DNA of 64,000 nucleotides from Trifolium pratense. Taxonomy: Eukaryota > Streptophyta > Magnoliopsida > Fabales > Fabaceae. The stretch is taken from positions 23,890,337 to 23,954,336 of the forward strand of contig NC_060064.1 in NCBI RefSeq assembly GCF_020283565.1, in the 5' to 3' direction. Below, piece by piece: positions 11,886-24,159 of this stretch (position 1 is the stretch's first letter; each line of letters begins with the position of its first letter). The notes under the pieces were generated by a model. That model ran no database searches. It saw nothing but the letters and a program-made list of their open reading frames with translations, and had not been told where the DNA came from. The position numbers were made by a program, and so were the translations under genes.

Positions 11886-12402
11886 ATCTCCCCCTTTTTG
11901 ATGATGACAAACTTCTTGAATTATGTTTTAAAAATGGGATTCTGATATAATCAATTTAGTAAACACAAATAAATTGTTTAGTGTTTTAATTTTCAAGCTC
12001 CCCCTCAATTCAAGCATCCAATTTTCATAATTGCATAAGCATAAAGAATTGAGCAAAAACACATAATATGAATCAAAATAGATTTCATTAATCATCAAGC
12101 TCACAAAGTGAGAATCCAACATGATTTCTAGTTCATGATTAACACATAATGATTCAAGCAAAAGATAAAACACAAATCCTAGTTTAGAAAATAACAACAT
12201 AGTAGGAGAAGTTCTTATAGCAGCAAAAGGAACTTCCCAAAATATCTAATCCTCTAAACAGGTAAATTAAAACATGATTAAGCATTCAAAAAGACAAGTT
12301 CAATCTCCCCCTCATTTTCTCAATCTCCCCCTCATTTTCTCAAATCATTCTCCCCCTTTGTCATCATTGAAAAGGGTAGAAAAAAGAGGGTTGCAGCAGA
12401 AG
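11886..12402 (-). other. Multiple polypurine tracts upstream of the 3' LTR of element 2
   Basis: On the minus strand five tracts with core AGGGGGAG occur at 12350-12357, 12324-12332, 12304-12312, 11997-12005 and 11887-11895. The last ends two bases before the LTR and is the likely plus-strand primer. Two tracts lie in an exact 20-base tandem duplication (12301-12340). Repeated polypurine tracts before the 3' LTR are a known Sirevirus trait. Nothing coding is seen. Confidence 0.8.
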
Positions 12403-14674
12403 TTATTCAGGAATGGTGGGGCTGGAATCATCAGAGGATGTGGAGTTTTCAGGTTGTGGGAATGGCTCAACAGGTGGTGGTGGATTTGGAGGAGGTGGAA
12501 CAATCTGAAGAGGAGTACAAACACACTCATTCAACCAGTTTCTCATGATCTGAAACTCAAGCATAATATACATTAACATGTCATTTTGCATTGACATGCC
12601 TCTCATCAGCTGAGTTAAATCTTTTCTCATCTGTGACATTCTCTTTTCAATCTTGGTACGTTTGGGAGGCCTGGGATCAGTGGAAGTACCAGCCTCATGT
12701 TGAAAATTTCCTTCAAAACCAGCAGGCATAGACCAAGTAGCAGCAGCAGCAGCATTTGCAGAGGAGCAAAAAGAGTCCAAAGTTGCAAAAGAGTTTGGTA
12801 AAGATGGTAGTGTACCAGCAGAAAAGATGGGAACAGGTATTTGTGATGGATCAGGGCTGTTGGATGTCATCAAGTTCCTTACAAAATCAGTGCTAAACAT
12901 GGATTGCAAGCTTCCATGAGATGATGACATGAGTGGTGAAAACACAGAGGTGTTAAATGGAGCAGTTATAGAATGAAACCCTTGGAGAATCTTCCCAGCT
13001 TGTTGAGATGAAGTTTCTACTTCTTGAGAGAAGGTTGGTCCTAAATTCAATGAGGTATTCAAATGGATTGGCTGTGTATCAGAAATGGTGTTGTGAATTT
13101 CCACATTTTCATCAGTTGGGAGAACGTTCTCTGATTGTTCTCCAGATGCTTTAGCAAGCATATCCAAGTTGTTATCAGGATCAATTCTCTTCCTTTTGTT
13201 TCCAATATCAGTAGAGGTGTTGCCAGGAGTGATTTCCTTTTTCATGTGACTCAGATTTTTTGTTCCAAAAGTAAACCATTGATTATCAAAGAGTTGTTTA
13301 GACTCATCTACATGGTTATCTCTAAAAATCCTAGTGAGTAACATTCCATAAGGTAAGGCTATCTTTTTGATTCCAGAATTTGCAATTGTGATCATGTGTT
13401 GAAGAATCAAAAAAGGTAAATCAAGTGGAATACCTTTAGATAGATGATACATGACAAGTAGATCATTATCAGTTACCTTATCTTTGCTTCCTGTCCTAGG
13501 AAAGAAAGAATGTTGGCACATGTTATGGAAGATTTTAAACTCCTTCTTAAGCAGAGATGATGGTGGTTGTTCCCTATGAGCTCCTTCATCAGTAAACATC
13601 TCAACGATCAAAGCATCTTTGTTTATGTTTTGAGCTGCATACCATTCTTTTCCATACAGAGTTTCTCCATTTCTCTTCACTTCAAGTAGCTTACTAATTG
13701 AGTCTGCTGTAACATGGATTTCAACTCCTTTGATGTTGGAGATGATCAAGTCTTTGTCAGGATGTACCTTGGCATTGAAATAGAATGCTTGTACTAACAG
13801 AGGCATTGTGGTATCTTTCATCTGGAAAAATTTTGTCCATCCTTGTGGTTCCACAAACTTGAGCAAGTCTACTCCTCCTTTAGCAATTTCTTCAAAATCA
13901 TAAACTCTTCCAGAAGCAACAGGTTTGGTTTTCCAATATTGATCAAACTTAGCTTCTTCATCAGGATGAATGAGTGGAACTTCAAGCAGCTCTCCTTGAG
14001 GTCTTTTCCTTTTAGGTAAGCTCCTCTTCTTTGGAACTTTGACAGCAGTAGCAGAACCCTTTTTGATTGAAACAGGCGAATGTTTTGCAGGTACAGATTT
14101 TGATGAGGTGAGAGGTTCAAGCACAATTTTTTCAAGTTCAGAATCTGAGATGGTTTTGTCAGAATCTGAATCATGAATGGTGTGACAGTGTTGTCAACAA
14201 CAGGTTTCTTTCCTGTACCAATTCCAGACATAATACGAGATGATCTTCTGATTTTTGAAGAATCATAAGATTTGGCTTTCTTAGATTTGAAAATGATTGG
14301 TGGAGTTTCAGCTTGACTTGGTACAACAATGGTAGGTTTAGGAGTGGTGGTACCATCCGTTTTAGGGTTAGGTTTCTGGGTAAGTTGGATGGTTTCTTCT
14401 TCTGAGGGATCGTTCTCAGAAGGTTCATCAGCTTGTTCTGCAGGAGGTTGAACATTTGATTGTAAGGAGGTTCAATTAATTTGGGTGGAAAAATCTGAGA
14501 AAGAAGTTGCAGATCTAAGGGTTCATTTGGATCATAGAAATTGGATTGATCAAAGGTTTGAGGGTTTGAGGAGTCAGATGTTTCTGATGAAGATGAAGAG
14601 TTTGATGAGGATGAAGGTAGAGGTGGAAATGGAGCTCGTGTACTTCTTCTTCCTGGATTCTTAGTTCGTGCCAT
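12403..14674 (-). pseudogene. Envelope-like gene of Sirevirus element 2 (two frame breaks)
   Basis: The start is the ATG at 14674, followed by a Ser-rich N-terminus. The frame shifts near 14465, and again near 14178 into a long frame that ends at 12403. Each break fits loss of one base near a short T run. The long part holds the same globular domain as the element 1 protein: a QGW motif, AFYFNAKV, and FILQHMITIANSGIKKI. A Ser/Thr-rich linker and a Pro-rich C-terminus follow, with a run of prolines near the end. I see no membrane helix. The gene lies between pol and the polypurine tracts, as expected for a Sirevirus third gene. A dead relative lies at 41.2-41.9 kb. Confidence 0.75.
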
Positions 14675-15037
14675 TTTTTGAAGAAAGAAGAAAAGATAAT
14701 TGATTGAAGGTGATGTGATGAAATGATGAGTTTAGGTGAGTATAAAAAGAGGTGGAAGCTTGGGAAGGAGGAAGAGTGTAGTAGGCTAGGTGTACTTGAT
14801 GGTAGAGATGAATAGTGAGTTATTGCACTTGATTTTAGAAAAGAAAAAAGGAGAAAGAGAAACCAATCGTGGTAAGCCAATGAGAGGAAGGAGAACATAT
14901 CTTCTTTAATGCTTATCATAAATTTAAAAAGCAAAAACCAAGGAAAAAACCGTTTGAGAGTAAATTCAAAAATTTACTTAAACGCAGATCTGAGAACGTT
15001 CTCAGAAGGTTGCAAAAAGACTAAGTAATTTAATATT
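14675..15037 (-). other. Spacer between pol and envelope-like gene of element 2
   Basis: This is 363 bases of non-coding sequence at the same place as the spacer in element 1. I see no gene here. Confidence 0.5.
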
Positions 15038-18000
15038 TCAAGTCTGGCTTGGATTTCTGATGATTTTTAACTTTTCCTTGATAAAATTGAATCGTTCCTC
15101 AACTAATGGCTTAGTAAAAATATCAGCTAACTGATTTTCAGTATCAATAAAAACTAATTCAACATCATTTTTGTTAACATGATCACGAATAAAGTGATGT
15201 TTAATTTCAATGTGTTTTGACCTAGAATGCTGAATGGGGTTTTTTGACAAATTAATAGCACTAGTGTTATCACATAAGATTTTAATTTTTGTGTACCTTA
15301 ATGAGAAGTCTTCAAGTTGATTTTTGATCCATATTACCTGAGAACAACAAGTTGCTGCAGATACATATTCTGCTTCAGTTGTTGAAAGTGCTATGGTGTT
15401 TTGTTTTCTGCAACACCAACTTACAAGAGCTTCTCCAAGAAATTGACATGCTCCACTGGTGCTTTTTCTCTCAACTTTGTCACCAGCATAATCAGCATCA
15501 CAAAATGCTTTTAACTCAAAATGTGATTTATTTTGGTACCAAAGACCAACATCTGGTGTACCAACTAGATATCTGAAGATCCTTTTTACTACAGTTAGGT
15601 GAGATTCCTTTGGTGATGTTTGAAATCTAGCACATAGACCTACTGAGAAGACAATGTCTGGTCTACTTGCAGTTAAATATAGGAGTGATCCAATCATTCC
15701 CCTATATTCCTTTTCAGATACATCTTTTCCCTTTTCATCTTTGTCCAAGCTTGTTGATGGATGCATTGGTGTTGACATTATCTTGGCCTCATTCATCTTA
15801 TATTTCTTGAGAAGATCCTTTATATATTTTTCTTGACTGATGAAAATTCCATTTTCATGTTGCTTGACTTGCAAGCCAAGAAAGAAACTAAGTTCTCCCA
15901 TCATGCTCATCTCAAATTCACTTTGCATAAGTTCAGAAAATTCTTCACATAACTTTTCATTAGTAGCACCAAATATAATATCATCAACATATACTTGTAC
16001 AATAAGTAAATCATGTTTATCAATTTTTCTAAAAAGTGTAGTGTCAATTTTTCCTCTAGAAAAACCATTTTTAAGTAAGAATGAGCTTAATCTTTCATAC
16101 AAGCTCTTGGAGCTTGTTTTAGTCCATAAAGAGCTTTGGTTAATTTAAAAACATGATTAGGTTTTTGTTGATCAATAAACCCAGGAGGTTGATGTACATA
16201 AACTTCTTCATTTAAAAAACCATTTAGAAAAGCACTTTTCACATCCATTTGAAAAAGTTTAAAACATTTATGTGAAGCATATGCAAGTAAAATTCTAATG
16301 GCTTCTAATCTAGCCACTGGAGCAAAAGTCTCATCATAATCAATACCTTCTTGTTGATTATATCCTTGAGCTACAAGTCTTGCTTTATTCCTTATTACCT
16401 TACCATTTTCATCAAGTTTGTTTCTGAAGACCCACCTTGTTCCAATGATTGAGTGATTTTGTGGAAGTGGTACTAGATTCCAAACTTCATTCTTTTCAAA
16501 TTGCAGGAGTTCTTCTTTCATGGCTTCAGTCCAAGATTCATCAGTGATAGCTTCATTTATTGATCTTGGTTCTATCTGAGAGATCATTGCCAGATTATTC
16601 TCCTTGTTTAGTAAAGCTCTTCTAGTTCTTACACCATCTTCAGTATTTCCTATAATTTGTTCTGGTGGATGATAACCAACAGTTCTCCAAGTCTTTGGAG
16701 GTCCTTGAGCTGTAGGTTCTTGATTCTCATCATTTCTTTGTTCATTTCTTACTTCTTCCTCATCATTAAAGATATTGGTATATGATATATCTTCATATTC
16801 ATCAAACTTGACATGCATGCTTTCTTCTAGAGCTTGTGTTTTCAAATTGTATATTCTATAAGCTTTTGAGGTTAGAGAGTAACCTAAGAATATTCCCTTA
16901 TCTGATTTTGAATCAAACTTACCTAAGTTGTCTCTGATATTCAAAATATAACAATAACATCCAAAGATATGAAAGTAGGAAATATTTGGTTTAATTCCTT
17001 TCCAAAGTTCATAGGGTGTCTTATTTAAAATTTTTCTTATGGTAACCCTGTTCAAGATGTAGCAAGAAGTATTGATGGCTTCAGCCCAAAAATATTTTTC
17101 AACATTTGATTCATTTATCATAGTTCTTGCCATTTCTTGCAAAGTTCTATTTTTCCTTTCAACAACTCCATTTTGTTGAGGAGTTCTTGGACAAGAAAAA
17201 TTATGAGATATACCATTATTGTTTAGGAATGACTCAAAGTGAGAGTTTTCAAATTCTCCTCCATGATCACTTCTTATAGAGACAATATTGGTACTTTTCT
17301 CATTTTGAACTTGTAAACAGAATGTTTTAAAAGCTTCAAAAGATTCATCTTTATGTTTTAAAAATAACACCCACGTAAACCTTGAAAAGTCATCAACTAT
17401 GACAAAACCATAATTTTTGCCACCAAGACTAGTAGTTTTGACTGGTCCAAATAAATCTATGTGAAGTAGTTCAAGAGGTCTTTTTGTTGAAACAAAATCT
17501 TTAGGTTTAAAACTACTTTTAACTTGTTTACCTTTTGCACAAGATTCACATACTTTATCTAGGTCAAAATTAATGTCAGGTAAGCCTCTAACTAGATCAA
17601 GTTTAGAAAGTTTTGACATAGTCTTCATACTTATATGTCCAGCCCTTTTATGCCAAATCCATTTGTCTCTTTCAAGGGAAACAAAGCAGGATTCAGTAGG
17701 TAGTTCATCTAAGTATATGACATATACATTCTTTATTCTTGATCCATAGAAAAGAGTTTTGTCAGATTGTTTTATTTCACATGTATGAGATCTAAAAATA
17801 ACTTCAAGGCCATTGTCACATAATTGACTAATGCTAATTAAGTTATGTTTAAGTCCTTCTACATAGTGAACATTTTCAATTTTTGCAAAGTTATTCTTAC
17901 CAATAGTACCTTTACCTTTTATACTAGCTTTTTCATTGTTTCCAAAGGTAACTGTTCCTCCTTCCTTCTCTTCAAATGAGAGAAAGCTTTGTCTATCTCC

Positions 18001-18051
18001 TGTCATATGTCTTGAGCAACCACTGTCCAAGTACCAAGGCTTTTTCTTCAT
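15038..18051 (-). pseudogene. pol: Pol polyprotein of Sirevirus element 2 (one frame break)
   Basis: The first frame (18051-16087) covers protease (LDSGC at residues ~8-12), the pre-integrase zinc site, the DDE integrase core and the first part of reverse transcriptase. It runs out of frame just after the APRA motif. The second frame (16102-15038) continues with YVDD at its residues ~38-41 and RNase H with TTEAEY. The break near 16100 fits loss of one base from a GG pair on the minus strand. All motifs except at the break look intact. Gag overlaps the start by 59 bases in a frame that differs by one base the other way from element 1. Confidence 0.88.
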
Positions 18052-19818
18052 TGCTAGATGACATTCCTACATTTGAATTTAACAAATTCTTAGGTACCCA
18101 TAATTTTTTGGGTCCTTGAAGGTTAGTACTCTTATAAGGCATCTTCTTATATTGATAAGATGATCTCTTATAAGGAGGTGTTGAATAAAAATTTCTTTTT
18201 AGATTGTTCTGAGAATGTTCTGATCTGTAGAGAGATTTCTTTTTAAAACAAAATGGTTCAAGATGTCCATCCTTGTGACAAAATGTGCATTTATATTTTT
18301 GAAATCTTTTTTCTTTATGAGGAACAAAAACATTTTCAATCAGTTTTTTATTTTGAAGAGGTTTGTATCCCAATCCATTTCTACTATATGAATTAACTTG
18401 TGATCCTAATATATTTTCAAAAGTTTCTGTGGTACTGACAAACTTAGTTAAGTCTTTTTCAAGTTTAGACACTTTTTGTTTTAAAATGATATTCTCTTTT
18501 TGAATCATAGAATATTCTTTCATTTTCTGATTGTCTCTAAGTTCTTTAATTTGCTTAGAGAGTCCTTCATGTGCAAGTTGCATATTTTTAATCATTTCCT
18601 TCATTATATTATTATCAGACTTATATTCATCTCTTTCTTTGGTTAACTTAGTGACTTCATCTCTAAGTTGACCATTTTTAGAATTTAGAATTTGAGAGTC
18701 ATATAGAAGATTATCAAAGAGATGTTCAGTTTTTTGACATGATGAGCAAGGATCTAGAGTTACCTCTTCAATGTTTGCATTTGTCATGAGACACACATTA
18801 GCTTCTTGTTCTTCTTCTGCTTCTTGTACTTCATCCAACTCATCCCAGGTTACCATCATGGATTTGTAAGGAGAGTTCTTTTGTTTAGGACATTCATTCT
18901 TGTAGTGTCCAAATTGGTTACATCCATAGCATTGTATTTTGCTGATATCCACTTCTGGTTTAGGTCCATTTCTTCTTGGTGGAAAGTTCTTCTTAATCTG
19001 ATTTCTTCTCATCATTAGCTTTTGTATCCTTCTAGATAAAAATGCTAACTCTTCTTCATCATCTTCTTGAAGAAACTTGTTGTCTTCCTCCACTGCTTCT
19101 TTGTTCTTAGAACGTTCTTTAGTCTGTGAGTCTAATGCAATCATCTTGTTTTTCATAGGTTTGTGTTCCTGAAGAATGGACTCATGAGCTTTTAAAGATC
19201 CAATGAGATCTTCTAATTTAACCTCAGTGAGATCTTTTGTTTTGACTCTGTGATTGCTGTTACTATGTGTCTCCAACTCTTTGGTAAACATCTAAGCACT
19301 TTTCTCACTCTTTCATGTATAGAGAATTTCTTCCCTAACGAGTTAAGTTCATTTATGATGATTGTGAATCTTCCATACATTTGATCAATTGATTCATCTT
19401 CCTTCATTTCAAATAGCTCAAATTTTCTAACACCAATGTCAATTCTTGTTTCCTTGACACGACTTGTACCTTCATGGTGAGTTTGGAGTGTTGTCCACAT
19501 TTCTTTGGCCGTTTTGCATTCCATGATCCTGTCATATTCTTCCCTACACAAAGCACTTTTAATAAATAATTGAGCTTTAGTGTTTAGAAGTACCCTATCT
19601 GCTTCTTGAGTTGTCATTTCATCTTTTGTCTTTGGAGTAGTAGAGTCTTTTACTAATGGAGTGTAATCACCAACTTCAATCACTGTCCACATGTGTGTAT
19701 CTTGTGATCTAAGAAATAGTTCCATCTTGTCTTTCCAATAGTAGTAGTCATCTCCTTCAAATAGTGGTGGCCTATGTGAAGATCCTCCCTCTGATATAAA
19801 CTTTGCGCTTTTATTCAT
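17993..19818 (-). pseudogene. gag: Gag protein of Sirevirus element 2 (one frame break)
   Basis: The 5' frame (19818-19213) codes for the conserved gag domain. The 3' frame (from ~19243 to 17993) carries on with an acidic region and a CCHC zinc knuckle (CYGCNQFGHYKNEC), followed by a heptad-rich segment and a second Cys/His cluster (CTFCHKDGHLEPFC). The break lies at an A run on the minus strand (19240-19243) and fits loss of one base. The end overlaps pol; an A run near 18040 may hold an extra base that separates the two frames. Leader and primer-binding site lie directly upstream. Confidence 0.85.
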
Positions 19819-19877
19819 TACTTCCTTCCTGAATCTTTTCCTCTAGCACTTGTTAGATGCTCAACCTTAGAGGCAGA

Positions 19878-19889
19878 GCTCTGATGCCA
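19878..19889 (-). other. Primer-binding site of element 2 (initiator Met tRNA type)
   Basis: The site reads TGGCATCAGAGC on the minus strand, two bases from the LTR end. It has the same one-base difference from the canonical initiator tRNA-Met site as element 1. Confidence 0.85.
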
Positions 19890-19891
19890 AT

Positions 19892-21636
19892 TGAAGTAGC
19901 AAAGTTTTTCACAAGAAAGGGGGGTTTGAATTGTGAACCTTTAAAAATTGTCCTTTTAAAAATTAGATATCAAAACATATGTTAGAATGATCTCAGAATA
20001 AATAGTATAAGTTAAGAGAATGATCTTAGAATGATCTCTGAGCTGCAAACAAAACAATAAGTGATTTGTGTGTGTTTGTGTTTGCATAAAATTGATATGA
20101 GTTTAAGGGAGAGAGAAGAGGCACAATAATTTTATCCTGGTTCACCCCTTAATAGTATGGGCTACTCCAGTCCCCACGCTCCTGTGAGATTGTCCACTAA
20201 GAGATTCTACCGATCTCAAGATACACTTCTTCTTTGATCTAATCCAAGATCACAATCTTCCAAGCTTCACTTGCTTGATCTACCTAAGTCTATCCTAGAC
20301 TTTATGAGGTGTCACTCAATCAATAGTTACGTATTGAATTGAGCCAATCTTTTACAACTTTGATAATGGTTTGGATCTAAAGCTTTCTCACTTGAACTAA
20401 GTTAAAAAGCTAGTTACAATAAAATCTCTCTTTGTTCACTCAAAATGGATATTGATCCTAGTATGATATTACAATATATGGAGTGAAAGAGATCTTTAAA
20501 GAAGAGCTTAAAAAATCTTGTGTCACAAAGACAAGTAGATTGATTGTTGTAAATTGAACTCTTGCTCTTCAATGTTGCCAAAGCCTTCCTTTTATAGTTG
20601 AACCTTGAGTCTTCAGTTCCTTGGTCCCAAAGGAAGTTCTCCAACGGCTAGTTGATTCAAAATAGACAGCTCATGCTGAATTGTTGAGTGGATAAGCTCA
20701 AACTGATCTTTCTCAGAACGTTCTCCCTGCTGTTCTTCATATTTCCACTTAAAAGGGCCAAAATGACAGCTTGCAATGGGCTGTAGATAGTTGTTCATTG
20801 CTTCCTCACCAAGTATATCCGTTATAGATCATTTAGGCACGTTTTGGCCAGCTGTAGATGAGCTTGCAACTTCAAAAGCAAAGGACAGTCATTCTCAGCA
20901 TCATTCTGAGATCGTTCTCCAATCTGGGCGATTTTTGCACTTGATCTTCAAATGTAGAATGATGCAGACCTGTGGCCAGCTGTAGTGTGAAGGGAATGCA
21001 GCTGTGATGTCCTTGCATAACTATTCACTTGTCCTTTCCATGTACTTCCTTTTCTTGATTAAGAATTAATCTCTTGGAGAATGTTCATTAAATAATGACA
21101 TTGAAGGTACATGACAACTATGAGTTGAATGTGTGTTGTCTCATCCTTATTGGTCTATGTAATTCTTGTCCAAATATTCTTGATACACCTGATTAGATGA
21201 TGCCTTGAGAAATTACCATGTTGCACATGCTTGATCATTAACTTTGTCCAAAGAGGAAAGTCACTTTCTTTCCAACTTATTCCTTGCCTTAAATGTTCAT
21301 GAACTGTTGTGATCTTGTGAGTTAAAACCAAGATAAAGTGCTTCTTTGTCTTGTATATGGTTGACTTAATGATATAAGTGCTTTTGCATGTATTCTTGTT
21401 CATGAGGAGAATGTTGCACTTAAACCAGAGATCATTCTCAGACTGATCCTGAAGCTTCTCTTTTTGCCAAAACATAATGAATATCATTGAGATTAGAAGC
21501 TTAATTGTTCCTGACTAATTAAAACACTCAAGAGCACTTGTTAGATAACAATGAGATCAGAATTACATTTAAAATATAATTAAGATGTTTGTTATCTTTA
21601 AAACATCAAATTGGGATTTTGCATTTTGCCTCAACA
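19892..21636 (-). repeat. 5' LTR of element 2 (complete, 1745 bases)
   Basis: The LTR runs from TGTTGAGGC at 21636 to CA at 19892 on the minus strand, bounded by the primer-binding site and by flanking DNA. It shows the full LTR; the 3' copy lacks the stretch matching 19892-20152 because element 1 interrupts it. Confidence 0.92.
20588..20597 (-). promoter_or_regulatory. TATA box of the element 2 LTR promoter
   Basis: CTATAAAAGG on the minus strand, inside the 5' LTR, fits a plant RNA polymerase II TATA box. Transcription would start about 30 bases downstream, toward lower coordinates. Confidence 0.6.
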
Positions 21637-23576
21637 ATTATTGCTTGGCTCAGGATGCCAATTGCTTTTGTTATTTTTCTTAGGAGTATTCTTAGGAGTA
21701 TCCCATGTTATTAGAAGTTGTAAAAGTGGGATTAGTGGTTTCCTATTTTCTAGTATTCTATTTGATTGCTTTTGTATTTAATCAATTTCAAGTCAATACA
21801 TTAGTTTTAACTTTGCAGCAAATATTTTCTTATACATCTACAACAGAAAGCTACTGTTAAAATTTTAGACCTGCAACTACTATTATTAAAGAATAGTGTG
21901 TACTGTGTTGCATGTTAATGTCAGTAAATTGAAGCATATAAAGTGATGTCTTCCTGTTATGTTATAATGGTAAATTGAAGCATATAAAATGATGTCTTCC
22001 TGTAAAAAGGGATGTTGTTGTTGTTGTGGTGTAAGGTGGAAGATGAATTTTTTTGGTAAATACGGTGTGGAAGATGAATGTGGTGAGAGGAAAATATAGA
22101 ATTAATTAATAAATGCAAGTGGCCAAGTGGGGGTGAGAAGTGGTGACACATCATTGACAGATCATTCGCTATAATTTCCGTGAGAAAATTTTCGCTAGAA
22201 GAAGCATTTCCCTTATGATAATAATAAGAACTGGTGCAATCATTTTAAAAACTTATGCAAAGAAGCCTGCTATGACAAAGATGGCGAGACAATGAAACGG
22301 CGACACAATTTGACAATGAGGTGGTGTGTGGCGGTGTATGGAGAAGAAGAGAGGAAAACCTCCGTCGTTGTAAAGAAAAACAAGCTCGTGTTTGTTGTAG
22401 CAGGCTTCATGTTGTTGTTATTTTTATTATTTTATTATTACAATTACTTATGCATGTTATTTGAAGTTTGATTCTTAACTGCTCATATGTATGAAAAAGT
22501 TCGGTTCTGAGAGATTAACTCACATGTTCCACGACAAAGATTAGTCACCAGTGTCGATAGTGAAAACTTCATACTTATAAAATAACACGTTGACAAAAAG
22601 AGTAACTAAAGAGCCTAATAAAAATATTTTGGAGGCATGAAATGATTAACTAAACATAAAATATAAATGTAGTAACAAAATTATATAAATATGCCGACCT
22701 TATTTTACAAGTGTAAATTGGAACCTAAAATGATCAATGATTTGGTCTTGAACAACAAAGACAAATAATGTTAATAGAAATAGAACTTAAATTGTATAAA
22801 AGTGATTTGGGTGGATGGGGGATGATGGGTTTGACACAGTTTCAAATAAGATTTATGATTTATGCGGGTTAAATTGTGTAGAGTAATGTACCGGTACTAT
22901 TATTTTGATCAACTTTTAAAATATAATATATAAACGATGACATGGACAAAACTTACTTTCCTATTGGTTAAATCTTTTATAATACCAAATACATTAATTT
23001 TTGACGTGAGTACAGTAGAATTTTCCTTGTGTGGATTTGACAATTAATACTACAGCTGCTATTTCTAGCGAATTTTAATTTCGCGAAGCATCACGACAGT
23101 GTTACTTAAAATTCAGAAACTGCTTTACCATACACATGTGGGGTAGGTTTGAAAAGTCAAGCCAATGAAATTACAACATGTATTGTTCGTGATGGTTTCG
23201 GGACAAAATCTTTCGCTTTAACTAGCATTTCTCTTAATACTATTGATGAGATTTTATTCAATTGATAACATGCAAATTTATTTGCTCTCTCTCTCTCATA
23301 ATGAGTAATTTGTTCGACTACACAAATATGGCTAGACGAAACGAAAAAACAGCGAGAGAATGAGGTGGTGCATGTCGGTGTGTGGAGAAAAGCGAGGAAA
23401 ATTGCCGCAGTTGTAAATAAAAACAAGTCCGTATTTGTTGCAATAAGTTTCGTCGTTGGTGTTATTATTATTATTATTATTACTAATGTTGTTGCTGTTA
23501 CTATTACTCTCAATATTGCTATTACTATAATTGTTATCGTTGCTCTTTGCATGTTGCATGTTGCTATATACTTTTA

Positions 23577-23653
<77 letters not shown>

Positions 23654-23857
23654 GTGTCGGTATATTGGAAGCTATTGTTTGTTCATCGATATTTTAGATC
23701 TGCAATTACCATTATTAAAGAATAGTATGTAAATACTGAAACACATAAAAATTTGTCTTCTTGTTATGTTATCCTGTTGCTTGTGGCCTGTTCACTACAT
23801 TTTTTCAATTATAACATTTTCAACTATTTTCTACTTTTCAATTCTAATATAAATTAT
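21637..23857. other. AT-rich intergenic DNA with a diverged duplicated repeat
   Basis: No gene is convincing here. A segment at ~22165-22450 returns in diverged form at ~23180-23660, sharing for example a GAGGTGGTG-containing block and the run leading into ATT repeats. A third shared block, with CTATTATTAAAGAATAG-like sequence, is found at ~21868-21965 and ~23697-23775. The copies look like an old unclassified repeat about 1 kb apart. Confidence 0.55.
23580..23653. repeat. (ATT)n microsatellite
   Basis: About 24 ATT units with one G interruption. Open frames across it code only for poly-Ile or poly-Leu and are not genes. Confidence 0.95.
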
Positions 23858-24036
23858 GGACAAAACTTACATGCATTTCTATACATGCATTTCTTACTTT
23901 TCCTCTCACAAAGAGGTAGTTTTTTTTTTATTAAAAAATAATTTTCTTTTATTTTTTCAAAATGAAAAAACACAAATAACCACCTCTTTGTGAGTGGAAA
24001 AGTAAGAAATGCATGTATGGAAATGCATGTAAGTTT
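23858..24036. mobile_element. MITE with ~60-bp inverted repeats, related to the one at 25763
   Basis: Inverted repeats of about 60 bases with only a few mismatches share AACTTACATGCATTTC at each end and CTCACAAAGAGG inside. The centre is A/T-rich. The overall plan and core (GGACAAAACTTA start, TTTGTGAG near the inner edge) match the element at 25763-25944. No clear target duplication is visible. Confidence 0.8.
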
Positions 24037-24159
24037 AGGAAGCAGAAGTTGACAACAGTTGACAACAAAAGAGGCTGAGGCTGGGGTCAGAGGAGAAATG
24101 TATGTTTTGTGAACCATCTTTATTTGTAATTGCTTTTCATTCAATGCAATTTGCTTTCC

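Larger units (their letters stand above)
10402..21636 (-). mobile_element. Sirevirus-type Ty1/copia element 2, interrupted in its 3' LTR
   Basis: On the minus strand the order is 5' LTR (19892-21636), primer-binding site (19878-19889), gag, pol, envelope-like gene, polypurine tract array and 3' LTR (10402-11885, truncated by element 1). The shared 1484 bases of the two LTRs have equal length and differ at five positions (10404, 10954, 11132, 11465, 11749), about 0.34%. That indicates a recent insertion. In contrast gag, pol and the envelope-like gene all carry frame breaks. The right flank begins ATTAT at 21637, the expected target duplication; its partner and the missing ~260 bases of the 3' LTR should lie left of the window. 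Confidence 0.92.

Noticed and set aside
23365..23725. Open frames of ~110 codons across the ATT repeat
   Set aside because: They code for poly-Ile or poly-Leu from a microsatellite and lack gene-like composition.
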